A DNA stretch of 8,546 nt from an uncultured Porphyromonadaceae bacterium (GTDB taxonomy: Bacteria; Bacteroidota; Bacteroidia; Bacteroidales; Muribaculaceae): NCBI GenBank assembly GCA_900555915.1, contig USNC01000049.1, positions 1-8,546 on the forward strand, written 5' to 3'. The notes beneath the pieces are model-generated. The model saw nothing but the letters and a program-made list of their open reading frames with translations. It did no database searches and was not told the origin of the DNA. The position numbers were made by a program, and so were the translations under genes. Of the stretch, positions 1 to 6,695 are shown in pieces (the stretch's first letter is position 1; each line of letters opens with the position of its first letter).

Positions 1-42
1 CGCGTAAGATCGTCGGCAGCGTCAGATGTGTATAAGAGACAG
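1..42 (+). other. Nextera sequencing adapter (non-genomic contig end)
   Basis: Bases 10-42 match the Illumina Nextera read-1 adapter exactly as I remember it. Bases 24-42 are the 19-base Tn5 mosaic end (starts AGATGTGTAT, ends AGAGACAG). Bases 2-9 read GCGTAAGA, which I recall as an i5 index (S517/N517), and base 1 fits the last base of the flow-cell segment before the index. On the minus strand it translates to the well-known artefact tail LSLIHI followed by a stop; on the plus strand it gives the artefact start MYKRQ. It is library-preparation sequence, not biology, and the genomic sequence starts at base 43. Confidence 0.97.
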
Positions 43-798
43 GTCCCTAACCTCACGTACCTCACAGAGGCCGGGCATATCAGCCTCCAGACGTCGGCAT
101 ATCTCAAGCAGTTTGGCAGTGCCTTTCTGAATTTCCATGCCGCTGCGGATCCCTACGAGAATTTTTACGGCGCCATCGGCGGGAGGAAGGGAATAGTCCA
201 TACCTTCCAACGAAATCGGGAGATTGGTAAAGACAAGTTTTTCCGGATCCATATGCCGGCGTGCCGACATGTCGTATTCGGGAAGCACCGACATTGCTCC
301 GTCGATATTGTCGTAGAGATGCCGTGTGTAGGAAGCATGTGCGGCTATCAGCCATCCTCTCTCCCTTTCCGGATTGGCCATCACGAGCGGGGCAGGTTCA
401 TTGCCGATTCTGAACTCCGAGAATCTGAACAGGTCTGTATGGACGCAGTCGTCTACAAAATAGTGGTCGTTGCCGCAGAGCGTGAGAAATACGGAGCGGT
501 TGTTTTTTTTCAGGATGTCGAAGATTATTCTGAGTTTGCCGGGTTTTAGTTTCAGAAACACAGGGTTGATGAGCTGCACCACATCGTAGCCGGTCCATGA
601 GGGGAGCGACGCCATCACTCTGTATAGATAGCCGACGGCCCCGAGGGTGCCCGCATGGCGCTGCAGTTCGACATCCGCGTCTGTCTTCATATGTCCGCCC
701 CGGTCGGAGACAAGTGTCACCGTGTGTCCGCGTCGTCTCAGTTCTTTGGCCAGGCAGGCATGGAGATTTGAGTAGTCTCCCAGCATCAGTATTCTCAT
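43..798 (-). CDS. GT-B fold glycosyltransferase (GT4-like), C-terminus cut off by contig end
   Basis: A probable cytosolic or membrane-associated glycosyltransferase that adds a sugar to a surface-glycan precursor; donor and acceptor cannot be read from the sequence. The N-terminus is a Rossmann-like strand and glycine loop (MRILMLGDYSNLHACLAKEL, residues 1-20) followed by GHTVTLVSD, as in GT-B enzymes of capsule and lipopolysaccharide loci. The second domain begins around residue 212 (VKILVGIRSG) with a QKGTAKLLE segment typical of the helix after the first strand of the donor domain. The ATG at 798-796 overlaps the TGA of the upstream GtrB-like gene (ATGA), which implies an operon and translational coupling. 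Only 252 genomic codons remain; any further residues come from the adapter. Family members are usually about 350-400 residues, so roughly the last third, including most of the donor-binding domain, is missing because the contig ends. Confidence 0.8.
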
Positions 799-1804
799 GG
801 TGTCGTATCGTTTTTTTGTCCGGATTTATTCCCGCTTTCCTCATCTGCGATATATACCGGACGATGTTTTGATTCCTTATAGATTTTACCGATATATTCG
901 CCGATTATGCCAAGGGCGAGCAACTGGCATCCGCCAAGAAAAAGAATGGCGCATATCAGGGTGGGGAATCCTTGCACAGGATCGCCGTATATGATGGTCT
1001 TCCCTATGATATATGCCATGTAGACAATGGAGAAGAGCGATACGACGAATCCGAGTACAGATGCGAACCTCAGCGGGGCGGTGGTGTAGCTCGTGATGCC
1101 CTCGAGGGCAAGGTTCACAAGGCGTGACGGCGACATCTTCGTCTGTCCGGCCACTCTGTCGGCGGTGGTGAACTCCACTCCTTTCTTCCTGAACCCCACC
1201 CAGCAGTAGAGCCCTTTCGTGTAGCGTTGCGACTCACGCATACTCCGTATGGCATCCACGGCCTTGCGGTCGAGAAGTCTGAAATCGCCCACGTCGGGCA
1301 ATACGTCTACATCTGTGCTCCTGTTCAGAAGGGCGTAATATATCCTTGTGAGATATTTGCGCAGAAAAGATTCCTTGCCGCGGCTCTGTCTCTTTCCGTA
1401 GACGTCCTCCCATCCCTGTTCCCATTCCGAAAGCATTCCGGGTATGGCCTCCACCGGATTTGCAGATCGGCGTCCATTATCACCATGCAGTCGCCCGACA
1501 CGCGGTCAAATCCGGCCAGCAGAGCGTTCTCCTTCCCGAAGTTTCTCGAGAGACTTACATATCTCACTCTCGGATCCCTGGCGTTGAGACGGCGCAACTT
1601 CTCGAGCGAGCTGTCGCGGCTGCCGTCGTTGACCATCATTACCTCCCATTCATAGCGCGATGGAAGGCCCGGCAGTTCATTGTCGATAAGCGGACGCAAG
1701 GCTTCGTAGAGGGCGTCGAGCGATTCCTCCTCGTTGAAAACCGGTATGAGTATAGATACTTTCTTCACAACTTTAATAGAAGTATTTTTACTCAAGTTTC
1801 GCAT
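795..1804 (-). pseudogene. GtrB/DPM1-like GT2 polyprenyl-phosphate glycosyltransferase, frameshifted
   Basis: This family transfers a sugar from a nucleotide donor to undecaprenyl phosphate at the cytoplasmic membrane, supplying lipid-linked sugar for glycan modification. Numbering from ATG 1804: VSILIPVFNEEES (16-28), VNDGSRDSS (58-66), RNFGKENALLAG (87-98) and MDADLQ (110-115) are the expected GT2 motifs. After a one-base frameshift at about 1460-1462 the second frame continues with PVEAIPGMLSEW and ends in two membrane helices (about 245-268 and 280-302) and the family signature GIIGEYIGKIYKESKHRP. Repaired, the protein is 336 residues, near the usual 310-330. Unrepaired, translation gives about 159 residues ending at 1325, and the rest is an open frame at 795-1454 with only a GTG to start it. 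The start is uncertain: GTG 1768 would give MKKVSILIPVFNEE, closest to typical family N-termini, while ATG 1804 has a GAGG about 9 bases upstream. The stop overlaps the next gene's ATG. Confidence 0.88.
1458..1465 (-). other. Single-base frameshift inside the GtrB-like gene
   Basis: On the minus strand the bases read CTG CAA ATC CGG. The upstream frame gives DADLQ and then the nonsensical IRWRPYPE; the downstream frame gives NPVEAIP, the expected continuation of the DLQ(D/N)P motif. One missing base explains it; the simplest repair is a fourth A in the AAA run, giving LQNPVEAIP. No convincing slippery heptamer for programmed -1 frameshifting is present: CAA would slip onto GCA with poor pairing. 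It may be a real mutation, a strain mixture or an assembly error. Confidence 0.85.
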
Positions 1805-1856
1805 ATCATACAACCTCATGACCTTCAAGATGAGTTGGCGAAACTTGAATTTTTCA

Positions 1857-1864
1857 CAAAATTA
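1857..1864 (-). promoter_or_regulatory. Putative Bacteroidota -7 promoter element for the GtrB-like operon
   Basis: The minus strand reads TAATTTTG, an exact match to the TAnnTTTG -7 element used by the primary sigma factor of Bacteroidota. It lies in the divergent gap, about 50 bases before ATG 1804 and about 90 before GTG 1768. No good TTTG-type -33 element sits at the usual 19-21 base spacing. The sequence is AT-rich, so chance occurrence is possible. It overlaps a small inverted repeat (TTGAAT at 1845-1850, ATTCAA at 1864-1869). Confidence 0.5.
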
Positions 1865-1899
1865 TTCAATTTTTAAACGTCAGGGTGCGTTCATATATT

Positions 1900-2844
1900 A
1901 TGACAATGACTTCAAAAGAAACGATGACTGTGGTTGTTCCGGTTTTCAACAGACCTGAACTCATAAGGAGATGTCTCGACAGCATCGAGGCGCAGACATG
2001 GCGTCCGCTGCATGTGATTGTGGTCGACAACGCCTCGACCGACGACACCGTCTCTTCAGTAGCGCGGTGGAAGGAAACGCATGGAAGCGACGACTTTTCC
2101 CTTACGATACTTTCCGAATCCAGAAAGGGGGCTGCTTATGCGCGTCAGACAGGCCTTGACCGGGTGACGACCGACAAAGTCATGTTTTTTGATTCAGACG
2201 ACAGTATGCGCCCTGACTGTGTGGCTTCCGTCATGGAGGCGTGGCGGAGAGATCCTGACGCCGATATCGTGGCGTGGCCTGTCGCAAAGCATGTCGGGAA
2301 TGGAAAAGTGTTGGAAAGCCGCGCCGTGAAGGGAAATATTCTTGAGATGCATATGGTGCATGCCCTCTTCCAGACGCTCGCATATGCGGTGAAGACCGAT
2401 TGCCTGAGAAAAGCCGGGGGGTGGAGAGGAGAGTTCCCTAACTGGAATGATCTTGAGACCGGGACGCGTCTGCTGTTGGGAAATCCTTCGGTGATTGCCC
2501 TGCCAAGGCCGCTTGTGGATGTATATCCGCAGGAAGAGAGCATTACGGGCACGTCTTATTCAGCCAAGAACGGACTGTGGGAAATGTCGCTCGACGGCAT
2601 GGAGCGGAGCATACGTCGCAGCGGGCGCCCCGACATGGCGAGACTGCTTGCTATCGTAAGCTACAGGCGTGCGATTCTCGCCGCGACATACGCCAAGGAG
2701 GGTAGGATGGATCTGGCTTCCCCGCTGTATGAAAGGTCCTTGCTCGAGGTCCCGGCCGGAAAACGGCCGCTCATACGGTTTGCATACCATTGGACGCGTT
2801 GCCGTATGCGCGGCGCATTTTCTATCGTCGGGCGTTTCCTATGA
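1900..2844 (+). CDS. GT2 family glycosyltransferase (GT-A fold, soluble)
   Basis: A family 2 glycosyltransferase, probably adding a sugar to a glycan or glycolipid intermediate in the cytoplasm; the specific linkage cannot be predicted. Numbering from ATG 1900 (314 residues): VVVPVFNRPE (11-20) and VVDNASTDDT (41-50) form the nucleotide-binding start of the GT-A fold. FFDSDDSMRPD (96-106) contains the DxD metal and donor site (Asp98-Asp100/Asp101). NDLE at 183-186 sits where the catalytic-base (ED-like) motif is expected. The C-terminal 90 residues look helical and basic, with no membrane segment. In-frame starts also exist at ATG 1906 and GTG 1885; ATG 1900 is the first ATG, and the GT2 fold does not need the GTG extension. 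The gene is divergent from the GtrB-like operon and convergent with the peptidase gene. No TAnnTTTG box is visible upstream on this strand. The three adjacent glycosyltransferases suggest a surface-glycan locus. Confidence 0.88.
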   Translation: MTMTSKETMTVVVPVFNRPELIRRCLDSIEAQTWRPLHVIVVDNASTDDTVSSVARWKETHGSDDFSLTILSESRKGAAYARQTGLDRVTTDKVMFFDSDDSMRPDCVASVMEAWRRDPDADIVAWPVAKHVGNGKVLESRAVKGNILEMHMVHALFQTLAYAVKTDCLRKAGGWRGEFPNWNDLETGTRLLLGNPSVIALPRPLVDVYPQEESITGTSYSAKNGLWEMSLDGMERSIRRSGRPDMARLLAIVSYRRAILAATYAKEGRMDLASPLYERSLLEVPAGKRPLIRFAYHWTRCRMRGAFSIVGRFL

Positions 2845-2850
2845 ACCTAT

Positions 2851-2874
2851 GGCCCACAGTAGCCGGTGGGTTTT
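2851..2874 (+). terminator. Weak intrinsic terminator after the plus-strand glycosyltransferase
   Basis: CCCAC (2853-2857) pairs with GTGGG (2866-2870) across an 8-base loop. Two outer G-U pairs are possible, and four T follow (2871-2874). It begins six bases after the TGA at 2842-2844, inside the 35-base convergent gap. The stem is short, so function is uncertain. Read from the other strand there is no T run, so it would not serve the peptidase operon. Confidence 0.35.
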
Positions 2875-2879
2875 CCGAG

Positions 2880-4265
2880 TCATTCCTCAAACAGCTGGTC
2901 CCATGAAGGCAGGAGCACGGGCGTCTGCTTCATAGCCTTCAATATTTCCGGAGAGGCGTATTTCCTGTCGATCACGAGGCGGAACAGATATTCGTCCATC
3001 CAGGGGTCGGTGGCTATGAGATAGCCGTTCTGTCCGGTATTGCCCCAACTGTTTTCGATAAGCCATTTCTTGGGATTTCCCTTCTCATCGAGATCGACTC
3101 CCGATAGCGTCATGGCGTGAGATGAAGCGCTCGCTTTCGAGGAGATGCGTTCCGCTTTGTCCATGCCGAAACTGATGTCGAAGAGAGATTCGTAGTCGAA
3201 GTTGTCAAGGTCGAGCACGCCGCTCTGGCGGTCGAGGTATTTGCCTACGTCGCAGGAGAAATACATTGCGGTGGAGTCTTTGATCGACTCTATCGCGGCC
3301 TTCTTTATTTCCTCCATAGGCACGTTGAGATAGGTCCAGTCCAGACCGTCGTAGGAGTGGCGGTCGTAGTCGATTCTATACACCTTCCAGTACTCGCGCG
3401 AGGGGTCGTTCATGAGCATGACATAGCCGTTTTTCAGGTCGTTGCCTACATATTCCCTGTAGAATGATTCCGGAGTGTATTTTTTAGTCTCCACCGGATT
3501 GCCTTTCTTGTCTTTGCGTGTCCAGGTGAATTCCGTAGGAGGTTCACCGAGGGCGAGCGCCAGCATTTTATAGACTTCCGAAAGTTGGGCGGTCTTCATT
3601 TCTTTCAGTTCCGAGGCGTTCTTGCCTGCCGCTTTCGCCTGCCGCAGACGGAGTCCGTATTCGCGCAGTTTTGTGGCGAGGAGGCGGCGGAAGGAGGCAG
3701 TATTGTTGGAAATCTCCGTCTCGGCCATGACTTCGCCCGGCACAATGCCGTATTTGGATATGAGGTCAATCGCGCCGCAGAATGTTCCGCCGTCTGAGAT
3801 GGGATTGTTGAAAAGCCATTCCACCTGGCGGTCTTCCATGGGGCTGCCGGAGGTGTCTATCACCGACTGGAGAAATAGATTTGCCTTCTCAAGCTGGTCG
3901 TAGAAGAAATTGTAGTTTTGGGAGAATGTCAGTTTCGGAAGGTCATGCTGCCTCATGGCCTGGGAGCGTAGCATGTTGAGGCTGGTGAAAAGCCAGCATC
4001 GTCCCGACGACTTCTGGTCGGTGATTCCGTTGGTCTCGACTTTGTGGGAGAAATGGTCGTCGAAGTGGTTCCGTACCTCGCCGTTGAATGCTATCTTGTC
4101 GATTGCGGCGGCGTTCAGGGCGTTGTGCCGGGCCCGGTTGGCGGAATTGTCGTTGTATTCCGATTTGAATCCGGCGAGCATGTCGGCCGAAATGCCCCCG
4201 TCGTTGGTGCGTGCTGTCGCGGTGAATGCGGCCGCCAGCGACAATGTCAGTATCAGATGTTTCAT
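2880..4265 (-). CDS. Exported C1B cysteine peptidase (bleomycin hydrolase / aminopeptidase C family)
   Basis: A papain-fold peptidase of MEROPS family C1B, whose members trim residues from peptide N-termini and, in eukaryotes, inactivate bleomycin. The 461 residues cover the whole family length. The catalytic residues are in place: Gln84 and Cys90 in TDQKSSGRCWLF, His383 in SSHAMTLSGV, and Asn405 in ENSWGNTG. The family signatures FSQNYNFFYDQLEKAN (114-129), NPISDGGTF (154-162) and KYGIVPGEVM (171-180) are also clear. The N-terminus (MKHLILTLSLAAAFTATA) looks like a Sec signal peptide without a lipobox, so the enzyme probably acts in the periplasm or outside, unlike the cytosolic PepC of lactic acid bacteria. 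It starts 12 bases after the stop of the FemAB-like gene, so the two form an operon. A role in using peptides or in remodelling periplasmic or cell-wall peptides is inference. The C-terminus ends LFEE; whether the tail gates the active site as in bleomycin hydrolase cannot be seen. Confidence 0.95.
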   Translation of the reverse strand: MKHLILTLSLAAAFTATARTNDGGISADMLAGFKSEYNDNSANRARHNALNAAAIDKIAFNGEVRNHFDDHFSHKVETNGITDQKSSGRCWLFTSLNMLRSQAMRQHDLPKLTFSQNYNFFYDQLEKANLFLQSVIDTSGSPMEDRQVEWLFNNPISDGGTFCGAIDLISKYGIVPGEVMAETEISNNTASFRRLLATKLREYGLRLRQAKAAGKNASELKEMKTAQLSEVYKMLALALGEPPTEFTWTRKDKKGNPVETKKYTPESFYREYVGNDLKNGYVMLMNDPSREYWKVYRIDYDRHSYDGLDWTYLNVPMEEIKKAAIESIKDSTAMYFSCDVGKYLDRQSGVLDLDNFDYESLFDISFGMDKAERISSKASASSHAMTLSGVDLDEKGNPKKWLIENSWGNTGQNGYLIATDPWMDEYLFRLVIDRKYASPEILKAMKQTPVLLPSWDQLFEE

Positions 4266-4277
4266 ATTGTGATGTTG

Positions 4278-5225
4278 TTAGATTTCAATCTTGAATGCCT
4301 GGTAGGCTATGCCACGGCCTCCGAGGCCGTATTTCTGATGCAGCAGTCCGGAATTGAGTATCGTTCCCGAGGCCTCGTTGCTTGTGCCGAAATCGAAATA
4401 TCTGGCGGAGGCGAAGGTCTCGGAGATAAGGTGCTGCATAAGGAAAGACAAAGTCCCGTTGAGTCTTCCCTCCTCTGTGGTGGCGATATATTGGCAGTGG
4501 GCTACGCCGGCTGAATCGAATACGCACACTTCCGCCTGGGTTCCGTCGGCGTTGCCGCAGAGGAAAAGCCGGATGTTGTCGGGGAAACGGTCTTTGAGCA
4601 GCTGGAGCTCCGCTGCTGAGTGCACCGGCGACGCACCGTGTCTTTCCCTGAGACATTTTTCGAGCAGGGGCATGAACTCATCTGTGCGGTCAGTCTCCCG
4701 GATGAGGAGGCCTTTTGGGGCACTCTTTTTCAGGTAGCGTCGCTGCTGAGTGTTGAAACCGGGATTGGCGGCAAGGTCTATGGCTGAGGAGAGATTTGTG
4801 TACCATGGTTCGGCACCAAATCGGAAAAGGGCATACAGGTCTTCCTCGGCGGGAATGCGATGGTAGATGTGGGGCACGGGTTTATAGAAAATTTTAGATA
4901 TCCCGTTGCCGCGGCACCAGTCGAGCCACGCTCCGAAAAGTAGCAGCATGTCGTTGCCGTCGAAGTGGGAGCGGGGTGTGAGCCAGCTTCCGAATGTCAG
5001 ACCCTGGTGTGAATATAGACTGTCTTCCGTGATGTTGGCGGGGAGAACAGCCGCCGGAGTTCCCTTATTGCAGGCTATCAGGGAGCAGTCGGTGAATCTG
5101 TCGGCATGATAGTCCATATAGCCGCGCATATGCAGCATGGTGCCCTGCCGCGACTGTGAGGCAAGGTTGTCCCAGAGTTTTGAGTCATCTGGAGAGTACC
5201 GTCTGATAGTCCACTTTGTATCCAT
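4278..5225 (-). CDS. FemAB-like GNAT-fold acyl/aminoacyl transferase
   Basis: A member of the GNAT/FemAB-like superfamily (315 residues from ATG 5225). FemAB enzymes add amino acids from aminoacyl-tRNA to peptidoglycan precursors; many relatives acylate other cell-surface molecules. The substrate here is unknown. Recognisable elements are an N-terminal half beginning WTIRRYSPDDSKLWDNLASQ, then RGYMDYHADRF, and a C-terminal half with AEVCVFDSAGVAHCQYIATT, RYFDFGTSNEASGTILNSGL, HQKYGLGG and a closing AYQAFKIEI, the usual end of this fold. No signal peptide or membrane segment is visible, so it is probably cytoplasmic. A further ATG at 5234 would add MTI, but the promoter box at 5240-5247 puts the transcript start at or next to it, so ATG 5225 is preferred. 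It is first in a two-gene operon with the exported C1B peptidase. Confidence 0.8.
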   Translation of the reverse strand: MDTKWTIRRYSPDDSKLWDNLASQSRQGTMLHMRGYMDYHADRFTDCSLIACNKGTPAAVLPANITEDSLYSHQGLTFGSWLTPRSHFDGNDMLLLFGAWLDWCRGNGISKIFYKPVPHIYHRIPAEEDLYALFRFGAEPWYTNLSSAIDLAANPGFNTQQRRYLKKSAPKGLLIRETDRTDEFMPLLEKCLRERHGASPVHSAAELQLLKDRFPDNIRLFLCGNADGTQAEVCVFDSAGVAHCQYIATTEEGRLNGTLSFLMQHLISETFASARYFDFGTSNEASGTILNSGLLHQKYGLGGRGIAYQAFKIEI

Positions 5226-5239
5226 AATTGTCATAGATG

Positions 5240-5247
5240 CAAAGTTA
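5240..5247 (-). promoter_or_regulatory. Bacteroidota -7 promoter element for the FemAB-like/peptidase operon
   Basis: The minus strand reads TAACTTTG followed by CA, an exact match to the TAnnTTTG(C) -7 element. It sits in the 55-base gap between the TolC-family gene stop (5290) and the FemAB-like gene. An expected transcript start a few bases downstream falls near 5231-5236, giving a leader of only about 5-12 bases before ATG 5225, or a leaderless start at ATG 5234. No clear -33 TTTG is seen at standard spacing. Confidence 0.65.
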
Positions 5248-5289
5248 ACAATTTTTTTGGAATAATGCCGACAGTTTCTAAAAGCTAAT

Positions 5290-6651
5290 TTAAAGAATCC
5301 CCGGAATCTGATGTTCGGAGTCGGCGTGAGGTTGGAATAGAGGGTGTGAGGAGAGGCGGCCGGTGGCGTTCAGATACTGGGATATCGAGAGGCGGAATGT
5401 GCCGTAGGCGGAGATGTAGTTGCCCTGGGCTTCAACGTAGAGGGCTTGCGCGTCGAGGAGGTCTGCGATGGTGTTCATGCCGGTGTCGTAGTAAGCCTGA
5501 GTGATGCGCAGGTTCTCGCGACTCTGCTCTATGTCCTGGCCGGCAAGTTCCATCTTGCGGCACGCCCCGGAGAGGTTGTCCCACTTGTCGGTGATCTCGA
5601 TCTCAAGTTTCTGGCTCAGATCCTCAAGTTCCAGGCGGGCATTGTCCACTTCGAGCTGTTTCTTCTTTATGGCGTGGGAGCCGCCCCACCAAGCCGAAAC
5701 GGGTACGTCGAGAGTTATGGCCACGGCACCGAAATTATGGTTCTGGTCGAGGACATCGTGGTAAAACCAACCGGCACCCACACCCAACTTAGGCATGTAT
5801 TCGCCGATCTTCATCTTTTTTTCGAGCACTTTGGCCTCCACGTTCTTCACCAGCAGCCGATAGTCGGAGGTGCCGGTCACGGCCGAAGCTCCGTCTACAA
5901 ACAGTGACGCCGGTATCTCGGGAACTGAATCGGGGATTGACTCCGAGATGTCGATGCTGTCGGTCGGGCCATAACCGATATGCTGGGCGAGCAGCATCTT
6001 CATCAGATTGATGCCGTTGTCGAGGTCTACGAGAGAGTTGCGGTAGCTGTTGCGCTTTATCTCCACTTTAAGCAAGTCGTTGCTTATGGCGATTCCGGCA
6101 TCGACCGCGGCCTTCACGGTGGCGGTCAGGCTGTCGAGAGTCGTGATGGCGCTCACTACCGAGCTTCTCAGGCCCTTGAGCGACGCGAGCTTCCAATACA
6201 GGTTGTCAGTCTCCACCAGCACATCGTCGGCGGCTTTCTCCTTCTTGATCCTGGCAGCTTCCTCTCCGACCCGCGCCAGCTTGTTGCCGTTGATGATCTG
6301 TCCGCCCATGAAAATCGGTTGTACGGCCCATATGCCCGCTGCTTTGCCATTCTTTATGACGCCGAGCGTGAACAGATCAAGGACGTCATACTGAAGCATG
6401 TCGTGGTTTGCCCAAAAGGCCGACACACCGCCGGATATCTCCGGAAAATATTTAGTGAACGCTTCCTTGCGTGTCTCTGCTGCCGCTTTGACATCGTTGT
6501 CGGTAGATTTGAGAGCCGCGTTGTTGCGGATGGCAAGCTCACGGCATTGCTCCAGTGTCAGCAACGAGTCGGCCGGTGCAGCTTCCGAACTGAAGGTGAC
6601 AGCTGCAAGCACCGCCGCCAGCAATAATATGTTGATAATATATCTTTTCAT
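5290..6651 (-). CDS. TolC-family outer-membrane efflux channel
   Basis: The outer-membrane exit duct of a tripartite efflux pump, linking the RND permease encoded just upstream to the cell exterior through an adaptor. The 453 residues start with a signal peptide (MKRYIINILLLAAVLAAVTF, cleavage near SSEA-AP) that has no lipobox cysteine, so it is not predicted to be a lipoprotein, unlike many OprM/NodT proteins. Two outer-membrane efflux repeats follow: the first from LTLEQCRELAIRNNAALKS through KEAFTKYFPEISGG and the helical stretch to about 220, the second from DYRLLVKNVEAKVLEKKMKIGEYMPKLGVG to the end, with AYYDTGMNTIADLLDAQ near its end. A GTG at 6699 overlapping the permease TGA would extend the frame by 16 residues, but ATG 6651 gives a proper signal peptide, so it is chosen. 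The gap to the permease stop is 44 bases, indicating one operon. Substrate is unknown. Confidence 0.93.
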   Translation of the reverse strand: MKRYIINILLLAAVLAAVTFSSEAAPADSLLTLEQCRELAIRNNAALKSTDNDVKAAAETRKEAFTKYFPEISGGVSAFWANHDMLQYDVLDLFTLGVIKNGKAAGIWAVQPIFMGGQIINGNKLARVGEEAARIKKEKAADDVLVETDNLYWKLASLKGLRSSVVSAITTLDSLTATVKAAVDAGIAISNDLLKVEIKRNSYRNSLVDLDNGINLMKMLLAQHIGYGPTDSIDISESIPDSVPEIPASLFVDGASAVTGTSDYRLLVKNVEAKVLEKKMKIGEYMPKLGVGAGWFYHDVLDQNHNFGAVAITLDVPVSAWWGGSHAIKKKQLEVDNARLELEDLSQKLEIEITDKWDNLSGACRKMELAGQDIEQSRENLRITQAYYDTGMNTIADLLDAQALYVEAQGNYISAYGTFRLSISQYLNATGRLSSHPLFQPHADSEHQIPGIL

Positions 6652-6695
6652 AGTCTTGAATTCTTTAGTGTACACATACGGATAGACTGTTGCTG

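Noticed and set aside
24..42. Tn5/IS50 mosaic end suggesting a transposon insertion
   Set aside because: It is contiguous with the synthetic Nextera primer and an index sequence, so it comes from library preparation, not from a resident transposon.
28..549. Long plus-strand open frame beginning MYKRQ
   Set aside because: Its start codon lies in the adapter and it is antisense to the clear glycosyltransferase; no family resemblance.
1458..1465. Programmed -1 ribosomal frameshift joining the two halves of the GtrB-like gene
   Set aside because: CTGCAAATCC lacks an X-XXY-YYZ slippery heptamer and I see no strong downstream stem; this family is normally encoded in one frame.
1227..1655. Plus-strand open frame antisense to the GtrB-like gene
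   Set aside because: Composition looks like a shadow of the coding strand; the minus strand carries all conserved GT2 motifs.
2845..2879. Small gene in the convergent gap
   Set aside because: Only 35 bases between the two stop codons; it holds at most a weak terminator.
5446..6627. Two long plus-strand open frames antisense to the TolC-family gene
   Set aside because: They mirror a well-supported coding sequence and have no start signals or recognisable domains.
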